Of a stretch of DNA of 64,000 nt, positions 1 through 9,558 are shown piece after piece (the stretch's first letter is position 1; the number at the start of each line of letters is the position of its first letter). Made by a program: the position numbers and the translations under genes. The stretch lies in NCBI RefSeq assembly GCF_016651105.1, contig NZ_JAEKEL010000001.1, positions 2,532,001-2,596,000 on the forward strand. The letters are read 5' to 3'. This DNA is from Pseudomonas sp. TH15 (GTDB lineage Bacteria; Pseudomonadota; Gammaproteobacteria; Pseudomonadales; Pseudomonadaceae). The notes below the pieces were generated by a model that did not search any database, had not been told where the DNA came from, and saw only the letters and a list, made by a program, of their open reading frames with translations.

Positions 1-801
1 CCACGCTTGCTGGTGCTGCAATTCGGCGGCGCCTCCGGAACCCTGGCGGCCCTCGGCGAACAGGCGATGCCGATTGCCACAGCCTTGGCCGAAGAGCTGC
101 AACTGGCGCTGCCGGAGCAACCCTGGCACACCCAGAGAGATCGGTTGGTGGAGTTCGGTTCGGTGCTCGGTTTGATCGCTGGCAGCCTCGGCAAGTTCGG
201 TCGCGACATCAGCCTGTTGATGCAGACCGAAGCGGCTGAAGCCTTCGAACCCTCGGCGCCGGGCAAGGGCGGTTCCTCGACCATGCCGCACAAACGCAAC
301 CCGGTGGGCGCGGCGGTGTTGATCGGTGCGGCGACGCGGGTGCCGGGTTTGCTCTCGACCTTATTCAGCGCCATGCCGCAAGAACACGAGCGCAGCCTCG
401 GCCTGTGGCATGCCGAGTGGGAAACCCTGCCGGAGATTTGCTGCCTGGTGTCCGGCAGTTTGCAGCAGGCACTGCTGGTCGCCGAAGGCCTGGAAGTGGA
501 CGCGATGCGCATGGCCCGCAACCTCGACTTGACCCAAGGTCTGGTGCTGGCCGAAGCGGTGAGCATCGTTCTCGCGCAACGAGTCGGCCGCGATACCGCG
601 CACCATCTGCTGGAACAATGCTGCAAACGCGCAGTGGCCGAACAGCGTCATCTACGCGCGGTCCTCGGCGATGAGCCGCAAGTGACCGCTGAGCTTTCAC
701 CTGCTGAACTGGATCGACTGCTGGACCCTGCCCACTACCTCGGCCAGGCCCATACCTGGGTCGAGCGCGCGGTGGCTGAACATTTTGCGTTGACTGCCTG
801 A
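1..801 (+). CDS. pcaB: 3-carboxy-cis,cis-muconate cycloisomerase, C-terminal part
   Basis: Cytoplasmic enzyme of the protocatechuate branch of the beta-ketoadipate pathway; it lactonises 3-carboxymuconate. The reading frame is open from base 1, so the N-terminal part lies outside the window. The fumarase/argininosuccinate-lyase superfamily signature SSTMPHKRNP is visible about 95 codons in. The stop at 799-801 is followed 11 nt later by pcaD with a good Shine-Dalgarno (AAGGAG at 801-806), and then by pcaC. The B-D-C order is that of Pseudomonas pca operons and supports the assignment over other superfamily members such as adenylosuccinate lyase. Confidence 0.93.
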   Translation, partial: PRLLVLQFGGASGTLAALGEQAMPIATALAEELQLALPEQPWHTQRDRLVEFGSVLGLIAGSLGKFGRDISLLMQTEAAEAFEPSAPGKGGSSTMPHKRNPVGAAVLIGAATRVPGLLSTLFSAMPQEHERSLGLWHAEWETLPEICCLVSGSLQQALLVAEGLEVDAMRMARNLDLTQGLVLAEAVSIVLAQRVGRDTAHHLLEQCCKRAVAEQRHLRAVLGDEPQVTAELSPAELDRLLDPAHYLGQAHTWVERAVAEHFALTA

Positions 802-812
802 AGGAGACTGCT

Positions 813-1619
813 GTGGCATTCGTACAACTCGCCGAGGGCGAACTGCACTACCAAATTCAAGGGCCGCAACTCGATGGCCCGGTCGATGCGCCGGTGCTGG
901 TGTTGTCCAACTCGTTGGGCACCGACCTGCACATGTGGGACGCGCAGATTTCAGCGTTCACCGAGCATTTCCGGGTGCTACGTTTCGACACCCGTGGCCA
1001 TGGTCAATCGTTGGTGACGCCGGGACCTTACAGCATCGAGCAATTGGGCCGTGACGTGCTGGCGCTGCTGGATGCGTTGCACATCGAACGTGCGCATTTC
1101 TGTGGCTTGTCCATGGGCGGCTTGATCGGCCAATGGCTGGGGATCAATGCCGGCCAACGTTTGAACAAACTGATCGTTTGCAACACCGCCGCGAAAATCG
1201 GCGACCCGTCGGTGTGGAACCCGCGAATCGAAACCGTGGTGCGTGACGGCCCGGCAGCGATGGTCGCGTTGCGTGATGCGTCGATTGCGCGCTGGTTTAC
1301 GGCTGATTTTTCCGAGGCCAATCCGGCGGCGGCGAAGAAGATCACCGACATGCTCGCCGCCACTTCACCTGAAGGTTACGCAGCCAATTGCGCCGCCGTG
1401 CGCGATGCTGATTTTCGTGATCAGTTGTCCTCGATCAAGGTGCCGCTGCTGGTGATCGCGGGTACCGAAGACGCGGTCACGCCGCCGTCCGGTGGGCACT
1501 TTATTCAGGAACACGTGCAGGGCGCCGAGTACGCCGAGTTCTACGCCGCGCACCTGTCCAACGTCCAGGCCGGCGCCGCGTTCAGCGAGCGGGTGCTGGC
1601 GTTTTTGTCGAACCATTGA
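813..1619 (+). CDS. pcaD: 3-oxoadipate enol-lactonase
   Basis: Alpha/beta hydrolase of 268 residues that hydrolyses beta-ketoadipate enol-lactone to beta-ketoadipate. The nucleophile elbow GLSMGG places the catalytic Ser at about residue 100. The oxyanion region near SNSLGTDLHMW and the RGHG motif (about 61-64) fit the family. The start is a GTG at 813, preceded by AAGGAG. It lies between pcaB and pcaC with short gaps, so it is almost certainly co-transcribed with them. Length matches the usual single-domain PcaD, not the PcaD-PcaC fusion found in some actinobacteria. Confidence 0.95.
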   Translation: MAFVQLAEGELHYQIQGPQLDGPVDAPVLVLSNSLGTDLHMWDAQISAFTEHFRVLRFDTRGHGQSLVTPGPYSIEQLGRDVLALLDALHIERAHFCGLSMGGLIGQWLGINAGQRLNKLIVCNTAAKIGDPSVWNPRIETVVRDGPAAMVALRDASIARWFTADFSEANPAAAKKITDMLAATSPEGYAANCAAVRDADFRDQLSSIKVPLLVIAGTEDAVTPPSGGHFIQEHVQGAEYAEFYAAHLSNVQAGAAFSERVLAFLSNH

Positions 1620-1629
1620 GGGTTTTTTT

Positions 1630-2022
1630 GTGGACGAGAAACAACGTTACGACGAGGGCTTGAAAGTCCGCCGCGCGGTCCTCGGCGATGCTCACGTCGA
1701 CCGCAGCCTGAACGCGCTGACCGAGTTCAACTCGGAGTTCCAGGAGATGATCACCCGTCACGCCTGGGGCGATATCTGGACCCGCCCGGGCCTGGAGCGC
1801 CACACCCGCAGCCTGATCACCATCGCCATGCTGATCGGCATGAATCGCAACGAAGAGCTCAAGTTGCACCTGCGCGCCGCCGCCAATAACGGCGTGACCC
1901 GTGGCGAGATCAAGGAGGTGATCATGCAGAGCGCGATTTATTGCGGGATTCCGGCGGCGAATGCGACGTTCCATCTGGCGGAATCGGTTTGGGATGAGTT
2001 GGGTACCGAATCCCGCGAATAG
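1630..2022 (+). CDS. pcaC: 4-carboxymuconolactone decarboxylase
   Basis: Small all-helical enzyme (130 residues from the GTG at 1630) that decarboxylates gamma-carboxymuconolactone to the enol-lactone used by PcaD. It belongs to the AhpD-like/CMD family. The conserved core, with an RTRSL-like segment RHTRSLITIAM and the later REIKEVIMQSAIYCG-type helix, is present. It follows pcaD after 10 nt. The frame is open further upstream (from 1492), but that region overlaps pcaD, so the short start is preferred. A palindromic repeat follows directly, which probably marks the operon end. Confidence 0.95.
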   Translation: MDEKQRYDEGLKVRRAVLGDAHVDRSLNALTEFNSEFQEMITRHAWGDIWTRPGLERHTRSLITIAMLIGMNRNEELKLHLRAAANNGVTRGEIKEVIMQSAIYCGIPAANATFHLAESVWDELGTESRE

Positions 2023-2041
2023 TGGTTGCCCCTTCTGACGT

Positions 2042-2108
2042 CTTCGCGAGCAGGCTCGCTCCCACATTGGAATGCATTTCCCCTGTGGGAGCGAGCCTGC
2101 TCGCGAAA
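2042..2108. repeat. REP-type palindromic pair (GTGGGAGCG/TTCGCGAGC type)
   Basis: Two inverted copies of a REP unit (TTCGCGAGCAGGCTCGCTCC and its complement) separated by about 20 nt. They lie between the convergent ends of pcaC and the Tam-like gene. They could form a long stem and act as a transcript end. Confidence 0.85.
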
Positions 2109-2127
2109 GCGGTAGTGGATGCGACGA

Positions 2128-2934
2128 TCAGACCGTGGCGACAATAAATATCCGCTTGAACGCAAACAGCGTATGCCCATTCGCCTCCTGCGGATAATGT
2201 TTATGCACTCGCATCAGATAGTGATAGATAAACCGCGCCTGCTCCGCTGAATCCAGCGCCTGCATCACCGGTCGCAGTGCCGACACTTTGACCCAGTCAT
2301 ACACCGGCGATTTGCCGTCGACCACTTGCAACTGCTCGGTCTCCCAGATATCCAGCGAAGTGGTTAACGGTGCGAGCAAACGGTAGTAATCCTCCAGCGC
2401 CAATAACGGCTGCGCTGCCATGCGCTGGCGCAGTTCAGGCGTACCCAATGGTGTGCCGCCGGGGCCGCCGTCTTCGAGGGTGTCGAGCATCAATCGATAC
2501 CACAACGCATCACGCCAATCTGGCATGTGCGCAGCCAGGCAGCCGCCGGTATTCAATTGACTGAGCAGCTTGGGCAGCAACGTTTGATGACCATCGATGA
2601 AGTGCAGCACGGCGGCGGCAAGCAGCAGGTCTGCCGGTTTTTCGGGCTGCCAGTCGAGCAGGTCGCACTGCTGCCACAAAGCTTTGATCGGCAGGCACCG
2701 CGCCTCTTCGAGCATTTGCGCGGAACTGTCGACGCCCAGCAACTGCGCACGTGGCCAACGTTTGGCCAACAGTTGCGTGGCAATGCCGGTGCCGCAACCG
2801 AGGTCATAAATGTGTTTGGGGTTTCGCAGGTTGACGCGGTCGAGCAGTTCGGTGACCGGGCGTTGCCTGAGGCGGGAAAACTGCTGGTACGCTTTGGCGT
2901 TCCAGTCGGGTGCGACGGTAAGTCGGGCGATCAT
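2128..2934 (-). CDS. Tam-like class I SAM-dependent methyltransferase
   Basis: 268 residues. The SAM-binding loop IYDLGCGTGIATQLL is at about residues 42-56 and the acidic GVDSS motif follows. The C-terminal third (SLDIWETEQ, ALRPVMQAL, KRIFIVAT) is collinear with the trans-aconitate 2-methyltransferase Tam, whose full-length orthologue is also in this window at 54046. This copy is more divergent; for example the QMPDN segment of Tam reads HMPDW here. It may use a different carboxylate. The ATG start at 2934 is the first good start. It is convergent with pcaC and separated from it by a REP pair. Confidence 0.7.
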   Translation of the reverse strand: MIARLTVAPDWNAKAYQQFSRLRQRPVTELLDRVNLRNPKHIYDLGCGTGIATQLLAKRWPRAQLLGVDSSAQMLEEARCLPIKALWQQCDLLDWQPEKPADLLLAAAVLHFIDGHQTLLPKLLSQLNTGGCLAAHMPDWRDALWYRLMLDTLEDGGPGGTPLGTPELRQRMAAQPLLALEDYYRLLAPLTTSLDIWETEQLQVVDGKSPVYDWVKVSALRPVMQALDSAEQARFIYHYLMRVHKHYPQEANGHTLFAFKRIFIVATV

Positions 2935-3109
2935 GAGGCGGTCCTCTGCTGATCAACGGTGTCTTCCGATGACAACCTGGCTCACAACTGGGGGACCGAC
3001 ATCAACTAACGGAAGCGGGAAGGTTATTCACCTGAGTCCTTCAGGTTTGGTCACTTTACTCGCCGGCCGGCAAAGTGCCACTTCTCCTGACAAATGGCAC
3101 GGTTCCCCT

Positions 3110-3183
3110 GTAGGAGCCGCCGCAGGCTGCGATCTTTTGACGTTGTTTCAGGATCAAAAGATCGCAGCCTGCGGCAGCTCCTA
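3110..3183. repeat. Palindromic repeat (GCCGCAGGCTGCGATCTTTTG type)
   Basis: Inverted copies of a unit reading GTAGGAGCCGCCGCAGGCTG and its complement, with ATCTTTTGA/TCAAAAGAT arms towards the centre. It occupies the middle of the 320-nt gap (2935-3254) between the Tam-like gene and the porin gene. I see no gene in that gap. The same unit recurs at 24726 and 45390. Confidence 0.85.
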
Positions 3184-3254
3184 AGGGACGCAGGGATCAC
3201 TTCGATCAAATGCAGGCCTTCGCCGACCGAGCGCCATCAGGGGTGAAGGGGTGT

Positions 3255-4514
3255 TTACAGCAGGCTGATCGGGTAACTGACGATCAACCGGTTCTCATCA
3301 AACTCGTTGTTGTTGAAGTCCCGACGCAAGCTCGAGTTGCGCCATTTGACGTTCAGGTTCTTGAGCGTGCCGCTTTGCACGGTGTAGCCCAGTTCACTTT
3401 CGCGGCCCCATTCCTTGCCGTCGGTGGTGGTGGCGGTGTGCACGTTGTCACCGCTGATATAGCGGTTCATCAGGGTCAGGCCCGGCACGCCCAGAGCGGC
3501 GAAGTTGTAGTCGTGGCGCAGTTGCCAGGATCGCTCTTGGGCGTTGTCATAGCTGTTGTTGTAACTGTCGTTGGCCAGGGTTCCGCCGCTGGTACCGTTG
3601 ACGCGCATCCAGGCGCTGTCGCCGGTGAGTTTTTGCAGGCCGACGTAGAAGGTGCTGCCGCCGTATCTGGCCGAGAACAGGCCGGACCAGGTCTTGTTGT
3701 CCAGTTCGCCAGCCAGGGCGCTGCCGTCGTCCTTGCCATAGAAGAACCCGATGTTGGCGCCCAACGTCCAGTCGCCGATGGGTTGCGTATGGGTCAGGTT
3801 TACGAATTGCTGGCTGTAGATGTCCTTGAGTTCTGCATTCCACAGGCCGATTTGGGTGTGCTTGTCGTTGAACGTGTATTCGCCGCCCTGGAAGTTGAAA
3901 CGGTCCGAGGTGATCGCGGCTTTTCCGACCATCGACATGTCGGTCATGCTGCTGTCGTCCCGTGGACTGTTGGCGCGGAACTGGCCGCCGTAGAGCGTCA
4001 GGCCGTCGATTTCCTTCGAGGTGATCTGCCCGCCACGGAAGGTTTGCGGCAGGGAGCGGCCGTCATCCGAACGCAGAATCGGCAACACCGGCATCCACTC
4101 GCCAACCTTCACTTCGGTCTGGGACAGCTTGGCCTTGAACGCCACGTTGGTACGGCCAAAGGTGTCCGCCGGGCGCCCGTCGTGATCAAGCGGCAGCAAC
4201 TGGGTGCCGCCGGTGCCTTTGCCGCCGTCGAGTTTCACCGAGTACAACCCCAGCACGTCCATACCGAACCCGACGGTGCCCTGAGTGAACCCGGACTTGG
4301 CGTCGAGGATAAAACTTTGCGTCCACTCCTGAGCCAAGCCCTGGGCCTTGGTCGGGTTGGTGAAATTGCGGTTGATGAAGAAGTTGCGCAGGTTCAGGTC
4401 GACCTTGGCCCCATCGACAAAACCCGACTCATCGGCCACGGCGGGCAGGGCGCTGCCGGCAAGGGCCAGGGCGATCAGCCCGGGAAATGCGTAAGGCACG
4501 GGGGAGGTGGTCAT
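3255..4514 (-). CDS. OprD-family outer-membrane porin
   Basis: 419 residues. A signal peptide (hydrophobic stretch ending ALPAVADE) is followed by a beta-barrel-like sequence rich in alternating aromatic and polar residues. The C-terminus is YPISLL, the usual OprD-family ending, and the N-terminal SGFVDGAKVDLNLRNFF block is typical of the family. OprD porins take up specific small acids or aromatics. Several Pseudomonas pca operons end with such a porin (PcaP), but here the gene is on the opposite strand and separated by the Tam-like gene, so the link to protocatechuate is inference only. Confidence 0.88.
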   Translation of the reverse strand: MTTSPVPYAFPGLIALALAGSALPAVADESGFVDGAKVDLNLRNFFINRNFTNPTKAQGLAQEWTQSFILDAKSGFTQGTVGFGMDVLGLYSVKLDGGKGTGGTQLLPLDHDGRPADTFGRTNVAFKAKLSQTEVKVGEWMPVLPILRSDDGRSLPQTFRGGQITSKEIDGLTLYGGQFRANSPRDDSSMTDMSMVGKAAITSDRFNFQGGEYTFNDKHTQIGLWNAELKDIYSQQFVNLTHTQPIGDWTLGANIGFFYGKDDGSALAGELDNKTWSGLFSARYGGSTFYVGLQKLTGDSAWMRVNGTSGGTLANDSYNNSYDNAQERSWQLRHDYNFAALGVPGLTLMNRYISGDNVHTATTTDGKEWGRESELGYTVQSGTLKNLNVKWRNSSLRRDFNNNEFDENRLIVSYPISLL

Positions 4515-4779
4515 AGCTGGAGTCTCTCTTGTTTTTTAGGGCGAACGGCGGCGCTGCGGCCGTTTTCAGCGGTGCAGAAATACGATGGATTCAGGGGGCG
4601 GAGCGGCGGCGATCAGCCGGACAGGGCAGGGCGCGGGGGCATGGTGTCGAACCTGTTGTTATTGGTTTTGTGGATCGAATGGTGCGGGGCGCGGATGTTC
4701 GGATTCAATTGGGGAAAGCGGGTTTTGGGCGATTATCGAACGCAAGATTGAACCGGGTTTTTGGGTGAGGTTCAGGGCC

Positions 4780-4868
4780 TCTTCGCGAGCAAGCCCGCTC
4801 CCACATTCGACCGAGTTCCTCCAGGATGAATACGGTTAAATGTGGGAGCGGGCTTGCTCGCGAAGGGG
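4780..4868. repeat. REP-type palindromic pair
   Basis: Inverted copies of CTTCGCGAGCAAGCCCGCTC and its complement around a 40-nt loop, in the gap between the porin gene and the efflux operon. Confidence 0.85.
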
Positions 4869-4903
4869 TCATGAGTGTCGACACAACTTTTTCCTGCAGC
4901 CAA

Positions 4904-4929
4904 CAAAAAGCCCACCAATCGGTGGGCTT
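4904..4929 (-). terminator. Rho-independent terminator of the efflux operon
   Basis: A perfect 8-bp stem AGCCCACC/GGTGGGCT (4909-4916 and 4921-4928) with an AATC loop. Read on the minus strand it is followed by TTTTTG, 20 nt after the ttgC stop. T-rich sequence on the other side as well suggests it could work in both directions. Confidence 0.75.
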
Positions 4930-4948
4930 CTTGTTTTTCAAAGCGCTA

Positions 4949-6409
4949 TCAGAACAACTTCAACTTCGGCGCTTCTTCTTTCAACGGCTCGTTCTTCGCC
5001 GTTTGTTCGTTCCAGCCACCACCCAGCGCCTTGTACAGATTGACTGCGCTGTTCAACTGCGCCAAACGGTCGGTGATCAGCGCCTGTTGGGCACTGAACA
5101 GCTGACGCTGGGCGTCGAGGAAGGTCAGGTTGCTGTCGACACCAATGCGGTAGCGACGCTCGGCCAGACGGTAGTAGTCCTGGTTCGCGGTAACGAAATC
5201 ACGCTGAGCCTGCAACTGATCGGTGTAGGTCTGGCGGGCAGCCAGGCCGTCGGCGACTTCCTGGAAGGCCGTTTGAATGGACTTCTCGTAGTTCGCCACG
5301 CCGATGTCTTTCTGGATTTTCGAGTAATCCAGGCTGGCGCGCAGGCTGCCGGCGTTGAAGATCGGCAGGTTGATCTGCGGCGAGAACAGCCAGGTGCCCG
5401 AACCACCCTTGAACAGACCGGACAGGTCCGGGCTCAGGGTCCCGGCATTGGCGGTCAGGCTGATGCTCGGGAAGAACGCCGCTCGCGCCGCGCCGATGTT
5501 GGCGTTGGCGGCTTTCAGGTTGTATTCGGCCTGGAGGATATCCGGACGACGTTGCAGCAAGTCCGACGGCAAGCCCGGCGGAACATCGCTCAGCAGGTCA
5601 TCAGACAGTGGCTTGGCGGCTTGCAGATTGGCCGGGACGCCGGTGCCGAGCAGCAGCACCAGGCTGTTTTCATCCTGGGCGACCTGACGGGTGTACTTGG
5701 CCAGTTGCGCCCGGGCGTTTTCCACCGAGGTACGCGACTGCGCCAGGTCCAGAGCCGAAGCGACACCAACTTCGTTGCTGCGCGCGGTGAGCTTGTAGCT
5801 CTGCTCGAACGCACCGAGGGTGTCCTGGGTCAGTTTCAGCAGTTCCTTGTCGGCCTGCCAGGTCATGTAGGCGTTGGCCACACTGGCCACCAGGCTGATC
5901 TGGGTACTGCGCCGTGCTTCTTCGGTGGCGAAGTACTTCTGCAGGGCTTCTTCGCTCAGGCTGCGAACCCGACCAAACAGGTCGAGCTCATAGGCGCTGA
6001 TGCCGACCGTGGCCGAGTACGAGCTGCTGATACCCGCTTTACCGCTCGTCGAGGCGTCCGCCGGGAGCCGCTGACGGCTGCCGGTGCCATTGGCCGAGAT
6101 GGCCGGGTACAGATCGGCACGCTGGATGCGGTACTGAGCGGAGAACGCGTCGATGTTCAGGGCCGCGACACGCAGGTCACGGTTGTTTTCCAGGGCTACC
6201 TGAATCATCTGTTGCAGTGCCGGGTCATGGAAAAACTGCTTCCAGCCCTGTTCGGCGGCAGCCTGGCTAGGCGCCTGGGCCGGCGAATACGCCGGGCCTT
6301 GCGGGTATTGGTTTGCCACCGGAGCTGCAGGCTGCTGATAGTCAGGAATCAGCGAGCAGCCGCCAAGCACGAAAGCGGCGACGGCTAGGGAGAGTAGCGA
6401 CTTGCTCAT
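4949..6409 (-). CDS. ttgC: RND efflux outer-membrane factor, TtgC/OprM type lipoprotein
   Basis: 486 residues. A lipoprotein signal ends in the lipobox LGGC (Cys at about 18). Two tandem OMF (TolC-like) repeats follow, including the characteristic [16 protein letters not shown] and [19 protein letters not shown] segments. It forms the outer-membrane channel of the tripartite pump with the upstream-encoded TtgB and TtgA. Its start overlaps the ttgB stop by 4 nt (ATGA), indicating translational coupling. OprM is the P. aeruginosa counterpart; the TtgR-type regulator next to the operon favours the Ttg naming. Confidence 0.92.
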   Translation of the reverse strand: MSKSLLSLAVAAFVLGGCSLIPDYQQPAAPVANQYPQGPAYSPAQAPSQAAAEQGWKQFFHDPALQQMIQVALENNRDLRVAALNIDAFSAQYRIQRADLYPAISANGTGSRQRLPADASTSGKAGISSSYSATVGISAYELDLFGRVRSLSEEALQKYFATEEARRSTQISLVASVANAYMTWQADKELLKLTQDTLGAFEQSYKLTARSNEVGVASALDLAQSRTSVENARAQLAKYTRQVAQDENSLVLLLGTGVPANLQAAKPLSDDLLSDVPPGLPSDLLQRRPDILQAEYNLKAANANIGAARAAFFPSISLTANAGTLSPDLSGLFKGGSGTWLFSPQINLPIFNAGSLRASLDYSKIQKDIGVANYEKSIQTAFQEVADGLAARQTYTDQLQAQRDFVTANQDYYRLAERRYRIGVDSNLTFLDAQRQLFSAQQALITDRLAQLNSAVNLYKALGGGWNEQTAKNEPLKEEAPKLKLF

Positions 6410-9400
6410 TGGCCAGCCTCTTTAGGAGTTTCAATGGCGTCATCCTGGTCAGTTTTCTTGCGCTGGCCAATGGACGACACGGTAACGAAGAACAGTGGGA
6501 CCCAGAAGATCGCCAGGATCGTGGCCGTGATCATACCGCCAATTACCCCGGTACCGATCGCATGCTGGCTACCCGAACCGGCGCCAGTGGAGATCGCCAA
6601 CGGAACCACACCCAGAACGAAGGCCAGCGAGGTCATGATGATCGGTCGCAGACGCATCCGGCAGGCTTCAATAGCCGCCTCGCGCAGGCTGCGTCCTTGC
6701 TCGTGCAAGTCCTTGGCGAATTCGACGATCAGAATGGCGTTTTTCGATGCCAGACCGATGGTTGTCAACAGGCCCACCTGGAAGTACACGTCATTGGACA
6801 GACCGCGCAGGCTGGTGGCCATCAATGCACCGATGATCCCCAGTGGCACCACGAGCATAACCGCGATCGGAATCGACCAGCTCTCATACAACGCCGCCAG
6901 ACACAGGAACACCATCAGCAGCGACAGCGCGTACAACGCTGGCGCTTGCGAGCCGGACAGCCGCTCCTCGTAGGACAAACCGGTCCAGGAAATGCCGACA
7001 CCGGCCGGTAGTTTCTTGGCGATGGCTTCGACTTCGGCCATGGCTTCACCGGTGGAGTAGCCCGGCGCCGGGGCTCCGAGGATCTCCATCGCTTCCACGC
7101 CGTTGTAACGGGCCAGTTTCGGCGAGCCGTACACCCACTCACCTTTGGCGAACGCGGAGAACGGCACCATGGTGCCCGCGCTGTTGCGCACGTACCATTT
7201 CTTCAGGTCTTCAGGGCTCATGCGAGCGCCTGCCTGACCTTGCACGTAAACCTTCTTCACCCGACCACGGTCGATAAAGTCGTTGACGTAGCTACTACCG
7301 AAGGAAATCGAGAGCGTGCTGTTGATGTCAGCGAGTGTCAGGCCGAGGGCGCTGGCTTTCTCGTCGTCGATTTCCAGTTGGTATTGCGGCTCATCGTTCA
7401 GGCCGTTCGGACGCACCTGATACAACACTTTGCTCTGCGCAGCCATACCGAGGAACTGGTTACGGGCAGCCATCAGTTTGTCGTGACCGATACCGGCGCG
7501 GTCTTGCAGGAACACGTCGAAACCGGTGGCGTTACCCAACTCCAGTACCGCTGGCGGTGCGAAGGCGAACACCATCGCATCACGGAAGGTAAAGAAGTGC
7601 TGCTGGGCGCGGCCTGCCAGGGCAAACACGCTGTTGCTCGCGTCACGCTCGCCCCACGGTTTGAGCATGATGAACGCCAGGCCGGAGCTCTGCCCGCGAC
7701 CGGCGAAGTTGAAGCCGTTCACGGTAAACACCGAAGCCACCGAACCGGACTCTTTCTCCAGCAGGTAGGAACGCATCTCGTCGATCACCACTTGCGTGCG
7801 TTCGGCGCTGGAACCGGCCGGGGTTTGCACCTGGGCGAACAGTACGCCCTGGTCTTCTTCCGGAAGGAACGCAGTCGGAATGCGGGTGAACAGCCAGATC
7901 ATGCCAACGATGATGATCAAGTAGGCCAGCAGATACGGTGCCTTGTGCGTGAGCATGTTGCCGACACCGCGCTCGTAGCTTTTGACGCCACGGTCGAAGT
8001 TGCGGTTGAACCAGCCAAAGAAGCCGCGTTTCGGCGTGCCGTGCTCGCCTTTCGGAATCGCCTTGAGCATGGTGGCGCAAAGCGCCGGGGTGAAGATCAG
8101 GGCAACCAATACCGACAAGGCCATGGCCGAGACGATGGTGATGGAGAACTGTTTGTAGATCACACCGGTAGAACCGCTGAAGAACGCCATCGGCAGCAGT
8201 ACCGCCGACAGCACCAGAGCGATACCGACCAGTGCACCCTGGATCTGCCCCATGGATTTCTTGGTGGCCTCCTTGGGTGACAGGCCTTCCTCGCTCATCA
8301 CCCGCTCGACGTTTTCCACCACGACAATGGCATCGTCCACCAGCAAGCCGATGGCCAGCACCATACCGAACATGGTCAGGGTGTTGATGCTGAAACCGAA
8401 TGCCGCGAGGATCCCGAAGGTACCCAGCAGTACTACCGGCACGGTCATCGTGGTGATGATGGTGGCGCGGAAGTTTTGCAGGAACAGGAACATCACCAGG
8501 AACACCAGCACGATCGCTTCGACCAGGGTTTCAACCACACCCTTGATCGACTCGGTGACTACTGGCGTGGTGTCGTACGGGAATACCACTTCCATCCCTT
8601 GCGGGAAGAACGGCTTCAGGTCGTCGATGGTTTTGCGCAGGGCCTTGGCCGTGTCGAGGGCGTTGGCGCCGTTGGCCAGTTTCACCGCCAGACCGGAAGC
8701 CGGCTTGCCGTTGAACTGTGCCGCGATGCTGGAGTTTTCGCCACCCAGACCGACATCGGCGACATCACCGATACGCACTTGCGAACCATCTTTGTTGACC
8801 TTCAACAAAATCGCCTTGAACTGCTCGGCAGTCTGCAGGCGGGTCTTGCCGATGATCGTGGCGTTCAGTTGCTGGCCAGGCAGTGCTGGCAAGCCACCGA
8901 GTTGACCGGAAGACACTTGAACGTTCTGTGCCGAAATGGCGGCACTGACATCGGCCGGGGTCAGGTTGAAGTTGTTCAGCTTGGCCGGGTCGACCCAGAT
9001 CCGCATCGCGTACTGGGCACCGAAGACCTGGAAGTCACCGACACCGGCGGTCCGCGAGATCGGGTCCTGCATGTTCGACACGATGTAGTTGGACAAGTCG
9101 TCCTTGGACATGCTGCCGTCTTGCGACACCACGCCGATCACCAGCAGGAAGTTTTTCACTGCCTTGGTTACGCGGATACCCTGTTGCTGCACTTCTTGCG
9201 GCAGCAGCGGGGTGGCCAGGTTCAGTTTGTTCTGGACCTGAACCTGCGCGGTATCGGAGTTGGTGCCCTGCTCGAAGGTGGCGGTAATGGTCATGCTGCC
9301 GTCGGAGTTACTTTCCGACGACACATAACGCAGGTTATCGATACCGTTGAGCTGTTGTTCGATGACCTGCACCACGGTGTCCTGCACGGTTTGTGCAGAA

Positions 9401-9555
9401 GCGCCTGGGTAGGTCACGGAAATGGCAATGGCCGGTGGTGCAATGCTTGGATACTGGTTAATCGGTAGCTTGAGGATCGATAGAGCCCCGACCAACATGA
9501 TCACCAGGGCAATTACCCAAGCGAAAATCGGACGGTCGATAAAAAATTTCGACAT
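6406..9555 (-). CDS. ttgB: RND multidrug efflux pump, TtgB/MexB/AcrB type
   Basis: 1049-residue inner-membrane proton-drug antiporter of the HAE-1 RND family. It starts [20 protein letters not shown], the standard RND N-terminus. The proton-relay pair appears in the [17 protein letters not shown] helix (about residues 400-416). Two large periplasmic loops and the second-half helices are complete, and length equals MexB/TtgB. It is separated from ttgA by 3 nt and overlaps ttgC by 4 nt. It exports antibiotics, aromatic solvents and plant phenolics in relatives. Confidence 0.95.
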   Translation of the reverse strand: MSKFFIDRPIFAWVIALVIMLVGALSILKLPINQYPSIAPPAIAISVTYPGASAQTVQDTVVQVIEQQLNGIDNLRYVSSESNSDGSMTITATFEQGTNSDTAQVQVQNKLNLATPLLPQEVQQQGIRVTKAVKNFLLVIGVVSQDGSMSKDDLSNYIVSNMQDPISRTAGVGDFQVFGAQYAMRIWVDPAKLNNFNLTPADVSAAISAQNVQVSSGQLGGLPALPGQQLNATIIGKTRLQTAEQFKAILLKVNKDGSQVRIGDVADVGLGGENSSIAAQFNGKPASGLAVKLANGANALDTAKALRKTIDDLKPFFPQGMEVVFPYDTTPVVTESIKGVVETLVEAIVLVFLVMFLFLQNFRATIITTMTVPVVLLGTFGILAAFGFSINTLTMFGMVLAIGLLVDDAIVVVENVERVMSEEGLSPKEATKKSMGQIQGALVGIALVLSAVLLPMAFFSGSTGVIYKQFSITIVSAMALSVLVALIFTPALCATMLKAIPKGEHGTPKRGFFGWFNRNFDRGVKSYERGVGNMLTHKAPYLLAYLIIIVGMIWLFTRIPTAFLPEEDQGVLFAQVQTPAGSSAERTQVVIDEMRSYLLEKESGSVASVFTVNGFNFAGRGQSSGLAFIMLKPWGERDASNSVFALAGRAQQHFFTFRDAMVFAFAPPAVLELGNATGFDVFLQDRAGIGHDKLMAARNQFLGMAAQSKVLYQVRPNGLNDEPQYQLEIDDEKASALGLTLADINSTLSISFGSSYVNDFIDRGRVKKVYVQGQAGARMSPEDLKKWYVRNSAGTMVPFSAFAKGEWVYGSPKLARYNGVEAMEILGAPAPGYSTGEAMAEVEAIAKKLPAGVGISWTGLSYEERLSGSQAPALYALSLLMVFLCLAALYESWSIPIAVMLVVPLGIIGALMATSLRGLSNDVYFQVGLLTTIGLASKNAILIVEFAKDLHEQGRSLREAAIEACRMRLRPIIMTSLAFVLGVVPLAISTGAGSGSQHAIGTGVIGGMITATILAIFWVPLFFVTVSSIGQRKKTDQDDAIETPKEAGQ

Positions 9556-9558
9556 GGT

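Larger units (their letters stand above)
4515..4948. other. Intergenic region between porin and efflux operon
   Basis: 434 nt without a convincing gene. It holds the porin promoter side (about 4515-4770, no clear motif seen), a REP pair at 4780-4868 and a rho-independent terminator for the efflux operon at 4904-4929. Short open frames here lie mostly in the repeat and lack homology that I can recognise. Confidence 0.6.

Noticed and set aside
3255..4514. Naming the porin PcaP
   Set aside because: It is on the opposite strand to pcaBDC and separated by another gene and a repeat. Substrate cannot be told from the sequence alone.
3210..4751. Long plus-strand open frame of 513 codons opposite the porin gene
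   Set aside because: It mirrors the OprD gene in the complementary frame, has no family motifs and lacks a start context. GC-rich DNA makes such frames common.
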